DNA of 64,000 bases, taken from positions 1-64,000 of the forward strand of contig JAEKDP010000001.1 of the NCBI GenBank assembly GCA_016521575.1, read 5' to 3'. A program made the position numbers and the translations under genes. Origin of the DNA: Rhodobacteraceae bacterium F11138. Lineage in GTDB: Bacteria; Pseudomonadota; Alphaproteobacteria; Rhodobacterales; Rhodobacteraceae. The notes under the pieces are model-generated. The model had not been told where the DNA came from, did not search any database, and saw only the letters and a program-made list of their open reading frames with translations. How positions within the stretch are numbered: the stretch's first letter is position 1; every line of letters begins with the position of its first letter. This document shows positions 44,784 to 52,416 of this stretch, piece by piece.

Positions 44784-45896
44784 ATGCGTACGCGAGCAGC
44801 AGTGGCCGTTGAGGCCGGAAAACCGCTTGAGATCATGGAGGTGAACCTGGACGGCCCGCGCGCCGGAGAGGTTCTGGTCGAAATCAAGGCCACCGGCCTG
44901 TGTCACACCGACGAATTCACCCGCTCGGGCGACGACCCCGAAGGCATCTTTCCCGCCATCCTGGGCCATGAAGGGGCCGGCGTCGTGATCGAGGTCGGCG
45001 AGGGCGTCACCAGCCTGGAGGTCGGGGACCATGTGATCCCGCTGTACACGCCCGAGTGCCGTGAATGCGAATATTGCCTGAACCCGAAAACCAATCTCTG
45101 CCAGGCGATCCGCACCACCCAGGGCGCTGGTCTGCTGCCCGATGGCAGCACCCGGTTTTCCATGCTGGATGGCACGCCGATCCACCACTATATGGGCTGC
45201 TCGACCTTTGCCAACCACACGGTCGTGCCGGAAATCGCGCTGGCCAAGGTTCGCAAGGACGCGCCGTTTGACAAGATCTGCTATATCGGCTGTGGCGTCA
45301 CCACCGGCATCGGCGCGGTGATCAACACCGCCAAGGTCGAAATCGGCAGCCGCGCCATCGTCTTTGGACTCGGCGGTATCGGGCTGAACGTGATCCAGGG
45401 CCTGCGGCTGGCCGGGGCCGACCAGATCGTCGGCGTCGATCTGAACGACGACAAGGCCACGATGGGTACGCAGTTCGGCATGACGGATTTCGTCAACCCG
45501 TCCAAGGTCGACGGCGATCTGGTGGCCCATCTGGTCGAACTGACCAAGGGTGGCGCGGACTACACGTTCGACGCCACCGGCAATGTCGGCGTGATGCGCA
45601 CCGCACTTGAGGCCGCGCACAAGGGGTGGGGCGAAAGCATCATCATCGGTGTCGCACCGGCGGGGGCCGAAATTTCCACGCGGCCCTTCCAGCTGGTCAC
45701 CGGCCGGTCCTGGCGCGGAACGGCATTTGGCGGCGCACGGGGACGCACCGATGTGCCACGGATCGTGGATTGGTACATGGACGGCAAGATCGAAATCGAT
45801 CCGATGATCACCCACAAGCTGTCGCTGGATCAGATCAACGAAGGGTTCGATCTGATGCATCAGGGCAAATCGATCCGCGCCGTCGTGGAATATTGA
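44784..45896 (+). CDS. adhC: S-(hydroxymethyl)glutathione dehydrogenase / class III alcohol dehydrogenase
   Basis: Oxidises the glutathione adduct of formaldehyde to S-formylglutathione with NAD+, and can reduce S-nitrosoglutathione. The 370-residue product is the typical class III length. It shows the catalytic zinc site (ATGLCHTDEF, GHEGAGVVIEVG), the structural zinc cysteines in CRECEYCLNPKTNLC, and the Rossmann loop FGLGGIGLNVIQG. The partner hydrolase fghA lies about 4 kb downstream. A GNAT gene follows after only two bases. Confidence 0.95.
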   Translation: MRTRAAVAVEAGKPLEIMEVNLDGPRAGEVLVEIKATGLCHTDEFTRSGDDPEGIFPAILGHEGAGVVIEVGEGVTSLEVGDHVIPLYTPECRECEYCLNPKTNLCQAIRTTQGAGLLPDGSTRFSMLDGTPIHHYMGCSTFANHTVVPEIALAKVRKDAPFDKICYIGCGVTTGIGAVINTAKVEIGSRAIVFGLGGIGLNVIQGLRLAGADQIVGVDLNDDKATMGTQFGMTDFVNPSKVDGDLVAHLVELTKGGADYTFDATGNVGVMRTALEAAHKGWGESIIIGVAPAGAEISTRPFQLVTGRSWRGTAFGGARGRTDVPRIVDWYMDGKIEIDPMITHKLSLDQINEGFDLMHQGKSIRAVVEY

Positions 45897-45898
45897 CC

Positions 45899-46393
45899 AT
45901 GTCGGGCGCGGTCGCCCTGCGCCCGGTCCTACCCGGCGATGCAGATGCGCTGTGGGAGATGCTTCGCCCGGTCTTCCGGGCGGGGGATACCTATGCAATC
46001 GACCCTGAGATCCCCCGCGAAGACGCGGTGGCCTATTGGACCCGCGCCGACCAAGGTGTCTGGCTGGCCGAGATCGACGGGCGGCCGCTGGGCAGCTACT
46101 ATCTGAAGACCAACCAGCCCGGTGGCGGCGCGCATGTCTGCAATTGCGGGTTTGTCACCAGCCCGGCGGCGCGGGGTCTGGGCATTGCCCGGCAGATGCT
46201 CGACCACGCTCTGGCGGCCGCGAAACACGCTGGTTTTTACGCCATGCAGTTCAATTTCGTCGTCTCCACCAACACCCGCGCCATCGACATCTGGACCCGA
46301 GCGGGCTTTGAAACCGTCGGCCGTCTCCCCGGGGCCTTCGATCATCCGCGTCAGGGGCGGGTCGACGCGTTGGTGATGTATCGCAGGTTGTGA
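45899..46393 (+). CDS. GNAT-family N-acetyltransferase
   Basis: Predicted acetyl-CoA-dependent acetyltransferase of 164 residues (MSGAVALRPVLPGDADALWEM). The GNAT fold is visible in beta4/alpha3: GFVTSPAARGLGIARQMLDHALAAA, with the R/Q-x-x-G-x-G/A acetyl-CoA loop as ARGLGIA, followed by FNFVVSTNTRAIDIWTRAGFETVGRLPGAF. The start codon is two bases after the adhC stop, so it is almost surely in the same transcript. The acceptor substrate is unknown. Confidence 0.85.
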   Translation: MSGAVALRPVLPGDADALWEMLRPVFRAGDTYAIDPEIPREDAVAYWTRADQGVWLAEIDGRPLGSYYLKTNQPGGGAHVCNCGFVTSPAARGLGIARQMLDHALAAAKHAGFYAMQFNFVVSTNTRAIDIWTRAGFETVGRLPGAFDHPRQGRVDALVMYRRL

Positions 46394-46422
46394 GCGCCGT
46401 TACCCTTCGATAGAACGAACAC

Positions 46423-47157
46423 ATGGCCAACCCCGCAAAACCCCCGCTCCTCGCTGTCCTGATCGACGCCGACAACATATCGGCCAAACATGCCGAAGCC
46501 ATGTTCGAAGAGATCGCCTCGCTCGGCGAAGCCAGTATCCGGCGCATCTATGGGGATTTTGCCGGCGGCGGGCCGCAGGGCTGGACCAAAGAGAAGCTGG
46601 CGGCGCTGGCCATCGTGCCTCATCAGCAGTTTGCCAATACCACGGGCAAGAACGCCAGCGACATCGCGCTGGTGATCGATGCGATGGATATCCTGCATTC
46701 GGGGCGCTTTGACGGCTTTGTACTGATTTCGTCAGACAGCGATTTCACCCGGCTGGCCAGTCGTATCCGCGAACAGGGGGTGGACGTGTTCGGCATGGGC
46801 ATGCGCAAGACGCCCGCTGCGTTCGTCAAGGCCTGCAAGCGGTTCATCTATGTCGAGAACCTGATCAACGAACCTCACAAGCCCAAACCCAAACCGATCA
46901 AAAGCGACGATACAGGCGACTCGCCGCCGCCCCTGGACGATCCGGCGAAACTGGTCATTCGTGCGATGGATGCCATCGAACAGGACGACGAATGGTTCAC
47001 CCTGGGCCAGATCGGGCAGTTCATCACCGCGGCCAATCCTGATTTCGATACCCGCAGCTATGGCAAGCGCAAACTCAGCGATCTGATCGCGACGCTCAAA
47101 ATATTCGAAACCAAGCGCGGTGACGGCAACCAGATCCTGGTGCGCCGGCTCGACTGA
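46423..47157 (+). CDS. NYN-domain nuclease-like protein with C-terminal OST-HTH/LOTUS domain
   Basis: PIN-like NYN domain protein, a fold of metal-dependent ribonucleases, joined to a putative RNA-binding LOTUS (OST-HTH) domain. The 244-residue product carries the acidic active-site residues in LAVLIDADNIS, NASDIALVIDAMD and LISSDSDFTRLASRIRE. A proline/lysine linker (PHKPKPKPIK) leads to a C-terminal winged helix (TLGQIGQFITAANPDFDTRSYGKRKLSDLIATLKIFE). It is 29 bases after the GNAT gene. The family is known; RNA target and role in bacteria are not settled. Confidence 0.88.
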   Translation: MANPAKPPLLAVLIDADNISAKHAEAMFEEIASLGEASIRRIYGDFAGGGPQGWTKEKLAALAIVPHQQFANTTGKNASDIALVIDAMDILHSGRFDGFVLISSDSDFTRLASRIREQGVDVFGMGMRKTPAAFVKACKRFIYVENLINEPHKPKPKPIKSDDTGDSPPPLDDPAKLVIRAMDAIEQDDEWFTLGQIGQFITAANPDFDTRSYGKRKLSDLIATLKIFETKRGDGNQILVRRLD

Positions 47158-47176
47158 GCCTCACGCGCGAACCCCA

Positions 47177-47794
47177 TCAGACACCGTACCGGGCCAGAAA
47201 CGTTTCGACAGCGTTATCAATCACGTTCCGGATCTCCTGGGGCGTGAACTCGGTTTGGATACCCAGCATCGCGGGCATCCACAGCTTGGCTTTGCACAGT
47301 TCGATGAATTGGTCCGCCGCCATGCCCAGATCAGCGATCCGCAGCTCGCCACGCGCCACGGCGCATTGCATGTATTCGACCAGACGGCTGTGTCCGACCT
47401 GTGGGCCGCTGGCATAGAAAGCAGCCGCCAGTTGGGGAAACCGTTCTTGTTCAGCAACACACATGCGAAACACCTGCTGGCAGAAATCCGACAGGATGAA
47501 GGGCACGATCTGATTTGCGGCGATGGTCAAGACCTCGCGCGGGGGGGCGCTGTCCCCGATCAGAGTCAGCGTCTGGCTGGCCATGCGATCGCATTCGATG
47601 GTCGCCACCTCGATGAACAACAGCCGCTTGTCGGGGAAATAATTATACAATGTCGCCTTGGACACCCCCGCCGTCCGGGCGATGTCATCCACGCTGGCCC
47701 CTTCAAAGCCGTCCGCCATGAACACCTCGCGCGCGCCTTGCAGGACCTGATCGAACTTGCGCCCGGTGCGCAGAATGGTGGCTGGCTGACTCAT
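47177..47794 (-). CDS. TetR/AcrR-family regulator, divergent from mbfA
   Basis: Repressor-like protein of 205 residues with start at 47794 (MSQPATILRTGRKFDQVLQGAREVF). The helix-turn-helix is GASVDDIARTAGVSKATLYNYFPDKRLLF, and the C-terminal domain resembles the AcrR-type TetR_C (VFRMCVAEQERFPQLAAAFYASGP). A GGGGG-type ribosome-binding site lies upstream. It faces mbfA across 134 bases that hold an inverted repeat at 47831-47842 and the Irr-type box. Its own promoter is the likely target. Ligand unknown. Confidence 0.85.
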   Translation of the reverse strand: MSQPATILRTGRKFDQVLQGAREVFMADGFEGASVDDIARTAGVSKATLYNYFPDKRLLFIEVATIECDRMASQTLTLIGDSAPPREVLTIAANQIVPFILSDFCQQVFRMCVAEQERFPQLAAAFYASGPQVGHSRLVEYMQCAVARGELRIADLGMAADQFIELCKAKLWMPAMLGIQTEFTPQEIRNVIDNAVETFLARYGV

Positions 47795-47830
47795 CACATC
47801 CCCCGGCTGACATTTCAGCAGCATGATATA

Positions 47831-47842
47831 AACCGATTGGTT
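47831..47842. promoter_or_regulatory. Inverted repeat upstream of the tetR gene
   Basis: AACC-GATT-GGTT, a 4-bp inverted repeat with a 4-base centre, lies 37 bases upstream of the TetR start codon and close to TATAAACC. It is a candidate autoregulatory operator. Evidence is symmetry and position only. Confidence 0.35.
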
Positions 47843-47900
47843 CAGTTACAACACCGCCCCGCGGGCAGAACCACTTGTCTTTATGTCCGGCCTGGGCATA

Positions 47901-47915
47901 TTAGAATTATTCTAA
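47901..47915. promoter_or_regulatory. Irr box (iron-control element) upstream of mbfA
   Basis: TTAGAA-TTA-TTCTAA is a perfect 6-bp inverted repeat with a 3-base centre, matching the alphaproteobacterial iron-control element bound by Irr (TTAGAA-n3-TTCTAA type). It ends 13 bases before the mbfA ATG, so it covers the expected transcription-start region, a position suited to repression of mbfA under iron limitation. Confidence 0.85.
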
Positions 47916-47928
47916 GTAAGAGGCTGCA

Positions 47929-48903
47929 ATGCGCTTTACAACCCATCGCAAACGGTTTCGCGACCTGTCCGAGCAAGAGATCATCGCACTGGCGATCTCT
48001 TCCGAAGAAGACGATGCCCGGATCTATCGCGGCTATGCCGAAACCCTGCGTGCCGAATACCCGGCGACCGCGCGCATCTTCGAAAGCATGGCAGCAGAAG
48101 AAGACGACCACCGTGCCCGGCTGATCGACTTGCACCAACGCAGGTTCGGCGAGACAATCCCGCTGATCCGCCGGGAACATGTGGCCGGGTATTATTCCCG
48201 GCGTCCGGTCTGGCTGATCGAGGCTTTGGGGTTGGAGCGCATCCGCCGGGAAGCCCGGGCGATGGAGCACGATGCCGAACGGTTCTATGCCGCCGCCGCC
48301 GCCCATACCAGCGACGCGGAAACCCGCAAGCTGCTGGGGGATCTGGCCGCTGCCGAAGCCCGGCACGAGAACACGGCCCAGGCGCTGGAACAGCAAAATC
48401 TTGATGACGGGACCCGCAGCGACGAAGATGCCACCGCGCGCCGCCAGTTCATCCTGACCTGGGTTCAGCCCGGGTTGGCCGGGTTGATGGACGGATCGGT
48501 CTCGACCCTGGCGCCGATCTTTGCCACCGCTTTCGCGACCCAGGATACCTGGACCACCTTTCTGGTCGGGGTTGCCGCTTCGGTCGGCGCGGGCATTTCC
48601 ATGGGATTTACCGAGGCCGCCTCGGACGATGGCGAACTGTCCGGGCGCGGCTCTCCGCTCAAGCGCGGGCTGGCCTCGGGGGTCATGACCACGATCGGCG
48701 GGTTGGGCCATGCCCTGCCCTATCTGATCCCGGATTTCTGGACCGCCACGATCATCGCCTTTGTCATCGTGTTCTTCGAACTCTGGGCTATTGCCTGGAT
48801 TCAGAACCGGTACATGGACACACCGTTCTTTCGCGCCGCGCTGCAGGTGGTGCTGGGGGGCGCGCTGGTGCTGGCCGCCGGCATCCTGATCGGTTCCGGC
48901 TGA
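47929..48903 (+). CDS. mbfA: Membrane-bound ferritin-like iron exporter MbfA
   Basis: Inner-membrane protein with an N-terminal ferritin-like (rubrerythrin-type) di-iron domain and a C-terminal VIT1/CCC1-type transport domain, known to export iron and protect against peroxide. The 324-residue product has Glu/His-rich helices at about 10-150 (SSEEDDARIYRGYAETL, MAAEEDDHRARLI, EARHENTAQALE). Three or more membrane spans follow, with QPGLAGLMDGSVSTLAPIFATAF and GLASGVMTTIGGLGHALPYL. An AAGAGG site precedes the ATG. The perfect Irr box just upstream predicts iron-dependent control. Confidence 0.93.
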   Translation: MRFTTHRKRFRDLSEQEIIALAISSEEDDARIYRGYAETLRAEYPATARIFESMAAEEDDHRARLIDLHQRRFGETIPLIRREHVAGYYSRRPVWLIEALGLERIRREARAMEHDAERFYAAAAAHTSDAETRKLLGDLAAAEARHENTAQALEQQNLDDGTRSDEDATARRQFILTWVQPGLAGLMDGSVSTLAPIFATAFATQDTWTTFLVGVAASVGAGISMGFTEAASDDGELSGRGSPLKRGLASGVMTTIGGLGHALPYLIPDFWTATIIAFVIVFFELWAIAWIQNRYMDTPFFRAALQVVLGGALVLAAGILIGSG

Positions 48904-48944
48904 CGGCACTTGCGGCCCGACACACGAGCCGATACGCCTGTCGC

Positions 48945-49886
48945 ATGGTCGAGATTTTCCTGCGCACCCTGCCCTTTTTTGCAATTATCGGAATCGGCTA
49001 TTGGGCCGGACGCACGCGTTTTTTCAGCGAAGACGCCACCGCCTATCTGACCAAGTTCGTGTTCTATTTTGCCCTGTCGGCGATGCTGTTCCGCTTTGCC
49101 GCCAACCTGCAACTGGCAGAGGTTTTCGATGGCCGGCTGATCGTCGGATACCTGTTCGGCAGCACCGTCGTCTATGGCATCGCCACCGCTGTTGCCTTCA
49201 TGCGCGGGCTGGATATGCAGACCTCTGCTGTCGAGGCGCAATGCGCGGTGATCGGCAATGTCGGCTTTCTGGGGCTACCGATGTTCGTGATCCTGTTCGG
49301 AGAAGCCTCGATCGGGCCGATGATGATGGTGCTGGCCACCGATCTGATCGTGTTCTCAAGTCTGATTGTGATCCTGATCCATGGCGCGCGAGACGGGCGA
49401 ATGAGCCCGGGCATTCTGCGCACCATCACCATGGGGCTGGTGCGCAATCCGATGATCGTGTCGATTACGCTGGGGCTGACCTGGTCCGCCCTGACCCTGC
49501 CGATCCCGGACCCGATGAACGATTTTCTGGCCATTCTGGGCGGGGCGGCCACGCCGGGGGCGCTGTTTGCCATCGGCGCGTCGCTGGCCGGAAAATCCGC
49601 CGAGCGCATACAGGTCGCGGGCTGGCTGACCTTCTGCAAATTGATCCTGCACCCTTTGGCCGTCGCCATTGCCGTCTTGTTCCTGGTTCCGCTGGATGGG
49701 TTTTCCGCGGTCATCGTCGTATCCGCCGCCGCAATGCCTGTGGCCGGCAATGTCTATATGCTGGCGCAGCACTTTGGCATCGCGCCGCAACGGGTATCAG
49801 CCGCCATCCTGTTGTCCACGGTGTTCAGCATTCTGACATTCCCCGTCATCATGGCCTGGGTGCAATCCGGCCAGGCGCCTGGCTGA
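48945..49886 (+). CDS. AEC-family transporter (auxin efflux carrier/malonate permease type)
   Basis: Inner-membrane secondary transporter of about ten membrane helices, 313 residues (MVEIFLRTLPFFAIIGIGYWAGRTRFF). The two inverted halves of the AEC fold are visible: VIGNVGFLGLPMFVILFGEAS in the first half and SAAAMPVAGNVYMLAQHFG in the second, each carrying the conserved helix-break Pro/Asn. Substrates in the family are dicarboxylates, malonate or auxin-like acids, and the one here is unknown. It follows mbfA by 41 bases but is probably a separate function. Confidence 0.88.
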   Translation: MVEIFLRTLPFFAIIGIGYWAGRTRFFSEDATAYLTKFVFYFALSAMLFRFAANLQLAEVFDGRLIVGYLFGSTVVYGIATAVAFMRGLDMQTSAVEAQCAVIGNVGFLGLPMFVILFGEASIGPMMMVLATDLIVFSSLIVILIHGARDGRMSPGILRTITMGLVRNPMIVSITLGLTWSALTLPIPDPMNDFLAILGGAATPGALFAIGASLAGKSAERIQVAGWLTFCKLILHPLAVAIAVLFLVPLDGFSAVIVVSAAAMPVAGNVYMLAQHFGIAPQRVSAAILLSTVFSILTFPVIMAWVQSGQAPG

Positions 49887-49975
49887 CAAAAAGTCCGGCG
49901 GGCCGCCCTGTGCACTGGACGTCGGGCGCGTCGCCCGATAGCTCGGTACAAGACTAGCAACACGAGGGGATGAAT

Positions 49976-50806
49976 ATGCAAACCGTTTCGGAAAACGCCT
50001 GTTTCGGCGGTGTACAAGGCGTCTACACCCATGCCTCGGACGCGTGTCAGTGTGACATGACGTTTGGCCTGTTCCTGCCCGAAGAAGCACAGGATGGCCC
50101 GGTGCCGGTCCTATGGTATCTGTCCGGGCTGACCTGCACCCACGAGAACGCCATGACCAAGGCCGGTGCGCAAGCCTGGGCCGCCGAGCACGGCATCGCG
50201 CTGGTCTTTCCCGACACCTCGCCACGCGGTCCCGGTGTGGCGGACGACGACGATTTCGACCTGGGCCAGGGCGCCGGGTTCTATGTCAACGCCACGCAGG
50301 ACCCGTGGGCACCGCATTTCAATATGTGGGACTATGTGACCGACGAACTGCCCGCCCTGCTGACCGATACCTTTGCCATCGACGGCGACCGGCAGGCAAT
50401 CACCGGGCATTCGATGGGCGGACATGGCGCGCTGACCATTGCCATGAACCTCCCCGGGCGTTTCCGCTCGGTCTCGGCCTTTTCGCCGATCTGCAATCCG
50501 ACCGGGTCGGAATGGGGCCGCAAACAATTGACCGCATATCTGGGCGCGGACGAATCCACCTGGCAGCGCCACGACGCGACGGTGATGATGGGGAAATCCG
50601 GCTTTGACGGTCCCGTGCTGATCGACACCGGCAGCAAGGATCAGTTCATCGACCTGCTGCGCCCGGAAACCATGGCCGCAGCCATCGCCCTGCGCCGCCA
50701 ACCCGCCACGTTCCGCCTGCAACCGGGATACGATCACAGCTATTTCTTCGTGTCCTCGTTCATGGAAGACCACGTCGCCTTCCATGCTCAGGCCCTGTGG
50801 GGCTGA
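49976..50806 (+). CDS. fghA: S-formylglutathione hydrolase
   Basis: Serine esterase that hydrolyses S-formylglutathione to formate and glutathione, completing glutathione-dependent formaldehyde detoxification with AdhC. The start at 49976 has GAGGGG at six-base spacing; the ATG six bases earlier is too close to it. The 276-residue product has the esterase-D layout: [18 protein letters not shown] oxyanion region, nucleophile S146 in [12 protein letters not shown], and the catalytic His in PGYDHSYFF. It is separated from adhC by five unrelated genes, unlike the compact clusters seen in some relatives. Confidence 0.95.
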   Translation: MQTVSENACFGGVQGVYTHASDACQCDMTFGLFLPEEAQDGPVPVLWYLSGLTCTHENAMTKAGAQAWAAEHGIALVFPDTSPRGPGVADDDDFDLGQGAGFYVNATQDPWAPHFNMWDYVTDELPALLTDTFAIDGDRQAITGHSMGGHGALTIAMNLPGRFRSVSAFSPICNPTGSEWGRKQLTAYLGADESTWQRHDATVMMGKSGFDGPVLIDTGSKDQFIDLLRPETMAAAIALRRQPATFRLQPGYDHSYFFVSSFMEDHVAFHAQALWG

Positions 50807-50810
50807 ACGG

Positions 50811-51269
50811 TTGGGCGCGGTCTATCTGGATGCCGACGCCTGCCCGGTCCGCAGCGAAGCCGAGCGCGTCGCAACCCGCCACCGCTGGACCCTGTATGTG
50901 GTTTCCAACGGTGGGCTGCGCCCGTCCTCGAATCCGCTGGTAAAATCCATCATCGTCGCCGAAGGCGCGGATCTGGCCGACAAGTGGATCGCCGAACGCT
51001 GCGGTCCCGGCGACGTAGTGGTGACCGGAGACATTCCGCTGGCCGCCAGATGCGTTGCCACCGGCGCGCGCGTGCTGCGCCACAACGGCGAGCCATTCAC
51101 CGAGGCCAATATCGGCCAGCAACTGGCGATGCGCGACCTGATGGCGGATTTGCGTGCGGCCAACCCGTTGGGCACCGGTGGCGGCGGCAAAGGGTTTACA
51201 AAAGCCGACCGCTCCCGTTTTCTGGACAGGCTGGAACTCGAGATCCGCGCCGCGCAACGCGGTGGCTGA
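50811..51269 (+). CDS. YaiI/YqxD family (DUF188) protein
   Basis: Conserved small protein of the UPF0178/DUF188 family, a PIN-like fold of unknown function. The core is [19 protein letters not shown] and VVSNGG, then [43 protein letters not shown]. The start is uncertain. A TTG at 50811, after a GGGG sequence, fits the family N-terminus and gives 152 residues. An ATG at 50784, inside the end of fghA and without a ribosome-binding site, would add nine. Four bases separate the TTG from the fghA stop, so co-transcription is likely. Confidence 0.88.
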   Translation: MGAVYLDADACPVRSEAERVATRHRWTLYVVSNGGLRPSSNPLVKSIIVAEGADLADKWIAERCGPGDVVVTGDIPLAARCVATGARVLRHNGEPFTEANIGQQLAMRDLMADLRAANPLGTGGGGKGFTKADRSRFLDRLELEIRAAQRGG

Positions 51270-51305
51270 GCGCCCGAAACCTGCCTGCAGCAAGAGGAAC
51301 CGACC

Positions 51306-51505
51306 ATGCACCCCCAAGCCGTCGCATTCGACACCGGCAACGCGCTGACCGCATGGCAATCCGGGCGTTTCTGTGATGCCCGTTTCAGCCCGGACCGGTG
51401 CCACGACCTGTTCGCGGCTGGCAAACCCATCTGTTCGACGGCCCCGATGGCTGGGCCGACCGGCCGATCCAGGCCGGACGACTGACCCCACAGGAGGCCG
51501 CATGA
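51306..51505 (+). pseudogene. Collapsed HAD-family hydrolase gene (internal deletion)
   Basis: The first 36 codons from the ATG at 51306 read MHPQAVAFDTGNALTAWQ then FCDARFSPDRCHDLFAA, the N-terminus of a YihX/haloacid-dehalogenase-type hydrolase including the nucleophile Asp. From 51413, in a different frame, the text becomes RGWQTHLFDGPDGWADRP and ends LTPQEAA-stop at 51503-51505, the C-terminus of the same family. The whole middle (about 130-150 codons, with the other three catalytic motifs) is missing. The junction CGCGGC could belong to both halves, suggesting a short-homology deletion. The final stop overlaps the next gene's ATG (ATGA), preserving the old operon junction. Confidence 0.85.
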
Positions 51506-52416
51506 CCATTCCCATCATTTCCTTTGACGAAGGCGAAACCCATATGGACTGGCTGGACCTGACCGATGCGCTGGTGCGCGGTCACGACCTGCCCAGGGCC
51601 GAAATAGGCGATACCTTTCTGTACCGCGATCCGGACACGCTGCTGTCGCGGTCGGCCTGGATCGACGGCATGGGACTGGCGGTCAAGACCGCAACGATCT
51701 TTCCCGATAATCCGGCACGGGACATTCCGATGATCAACGGTGCGGTCTGCCTGTATTCAGATCGGGATGGCACCTTGTCGGCGCTGATCGACTTTCATCT
51801 GGTGACCAAATGGAAGACCGTTGGCGACAGTCTGCTGGCCGCCCGCCACCTGGCCCGCAGCGACAGCCGCAACATTCTGATTGTCGGCACCGGCACTGTG
51901 GGCAGCGGATTGTGCGATGCCTTTGCCTGCGGTTTTCCCGACGCCGGGATCACGCTGTGGAACCGCACCCGCGCCAAGGCAGACGCTCTGGCCGCCGCCA
52001 AACCCGGCGTCACCGTGGCGGATGACCTTGAAACGGCGGTGCGCGCGGCCGATATCATCGTGACCGCGACGATGTCATCAACGCCGGTGATCCGCGGCGA
52101 CTGGCTGCAACCGGGACAGCACCTGAACATGATCGGTGCCTATCGCCCCGACATGCGCGAAGCGGATGACACCGCCCTGCGCCGCGCGCGCATCTTCGTG
52201 GACAGCTTTGACACCACCATCGGCCATATCGGCGAAATCCAGATTCCCTTGGACACGGGCGTCATCACCCGCGACGACCTGATTGCGGACTATTACGATC
52301 TGGCCGCCTTTCAGCGCGCACCGAACGATATCACCCTGTTCAAGAACGGCGGCGGCGCGCATCTGGATCTGATGACCAGCCGCTATATTCTGGATCAATG
52401 GCAGGCCGCGCGCTGA
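51502..52416 (+). CDS. Ornithine cyclodeaminase / mu-crystallin family protein
   Basis: NAD(P)-dependent enzyme of the ornithine cyclodeaminase fold. Members convert ornithine to proline or reduce ketimines and related imino acids, some in ectoine or N-alkyl amino-acid catabolism. The 304-residue product has the substrate-binding segment WIDGMGLAVKTATIFPDN, the Rossmann loop ILIVGTGTVGSGLCDAF and the C-terminal IPLDTGVITRDDLIADYYDL. Its ATG overlaps the pseudogene stop. The stop abuts that of the convergent MFS gene with no base between (TGATCA). Substrate cannot be assigned. Confidence 0.88.
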   Translation: MTIPIISFDEGETHMDWLDLTDALVRGHDLPRAEIGDTFLYRDPDTLLSRSAWIDGMGLAVKTATIFPDNPARDIPMINGAVCLYSDRDGTLSALIDFHLVTKWKTVGDSLLAARHLARSDSRNILIVGTGTVGSGLCDAFACGFPDAGITLWNRTRAKADALAAAKPGVTVADDLETAVRAADIIVTATMSSTPVIRGDWLQPGQHLNMIGAYRPDMREADDTALRRARIFVDSFDTTIGHIGEIQIPLDTGVITRDDLIADYYDLAAFQRAPNDITLFKNGGGAHLDLMTSRYILDQWQAAR

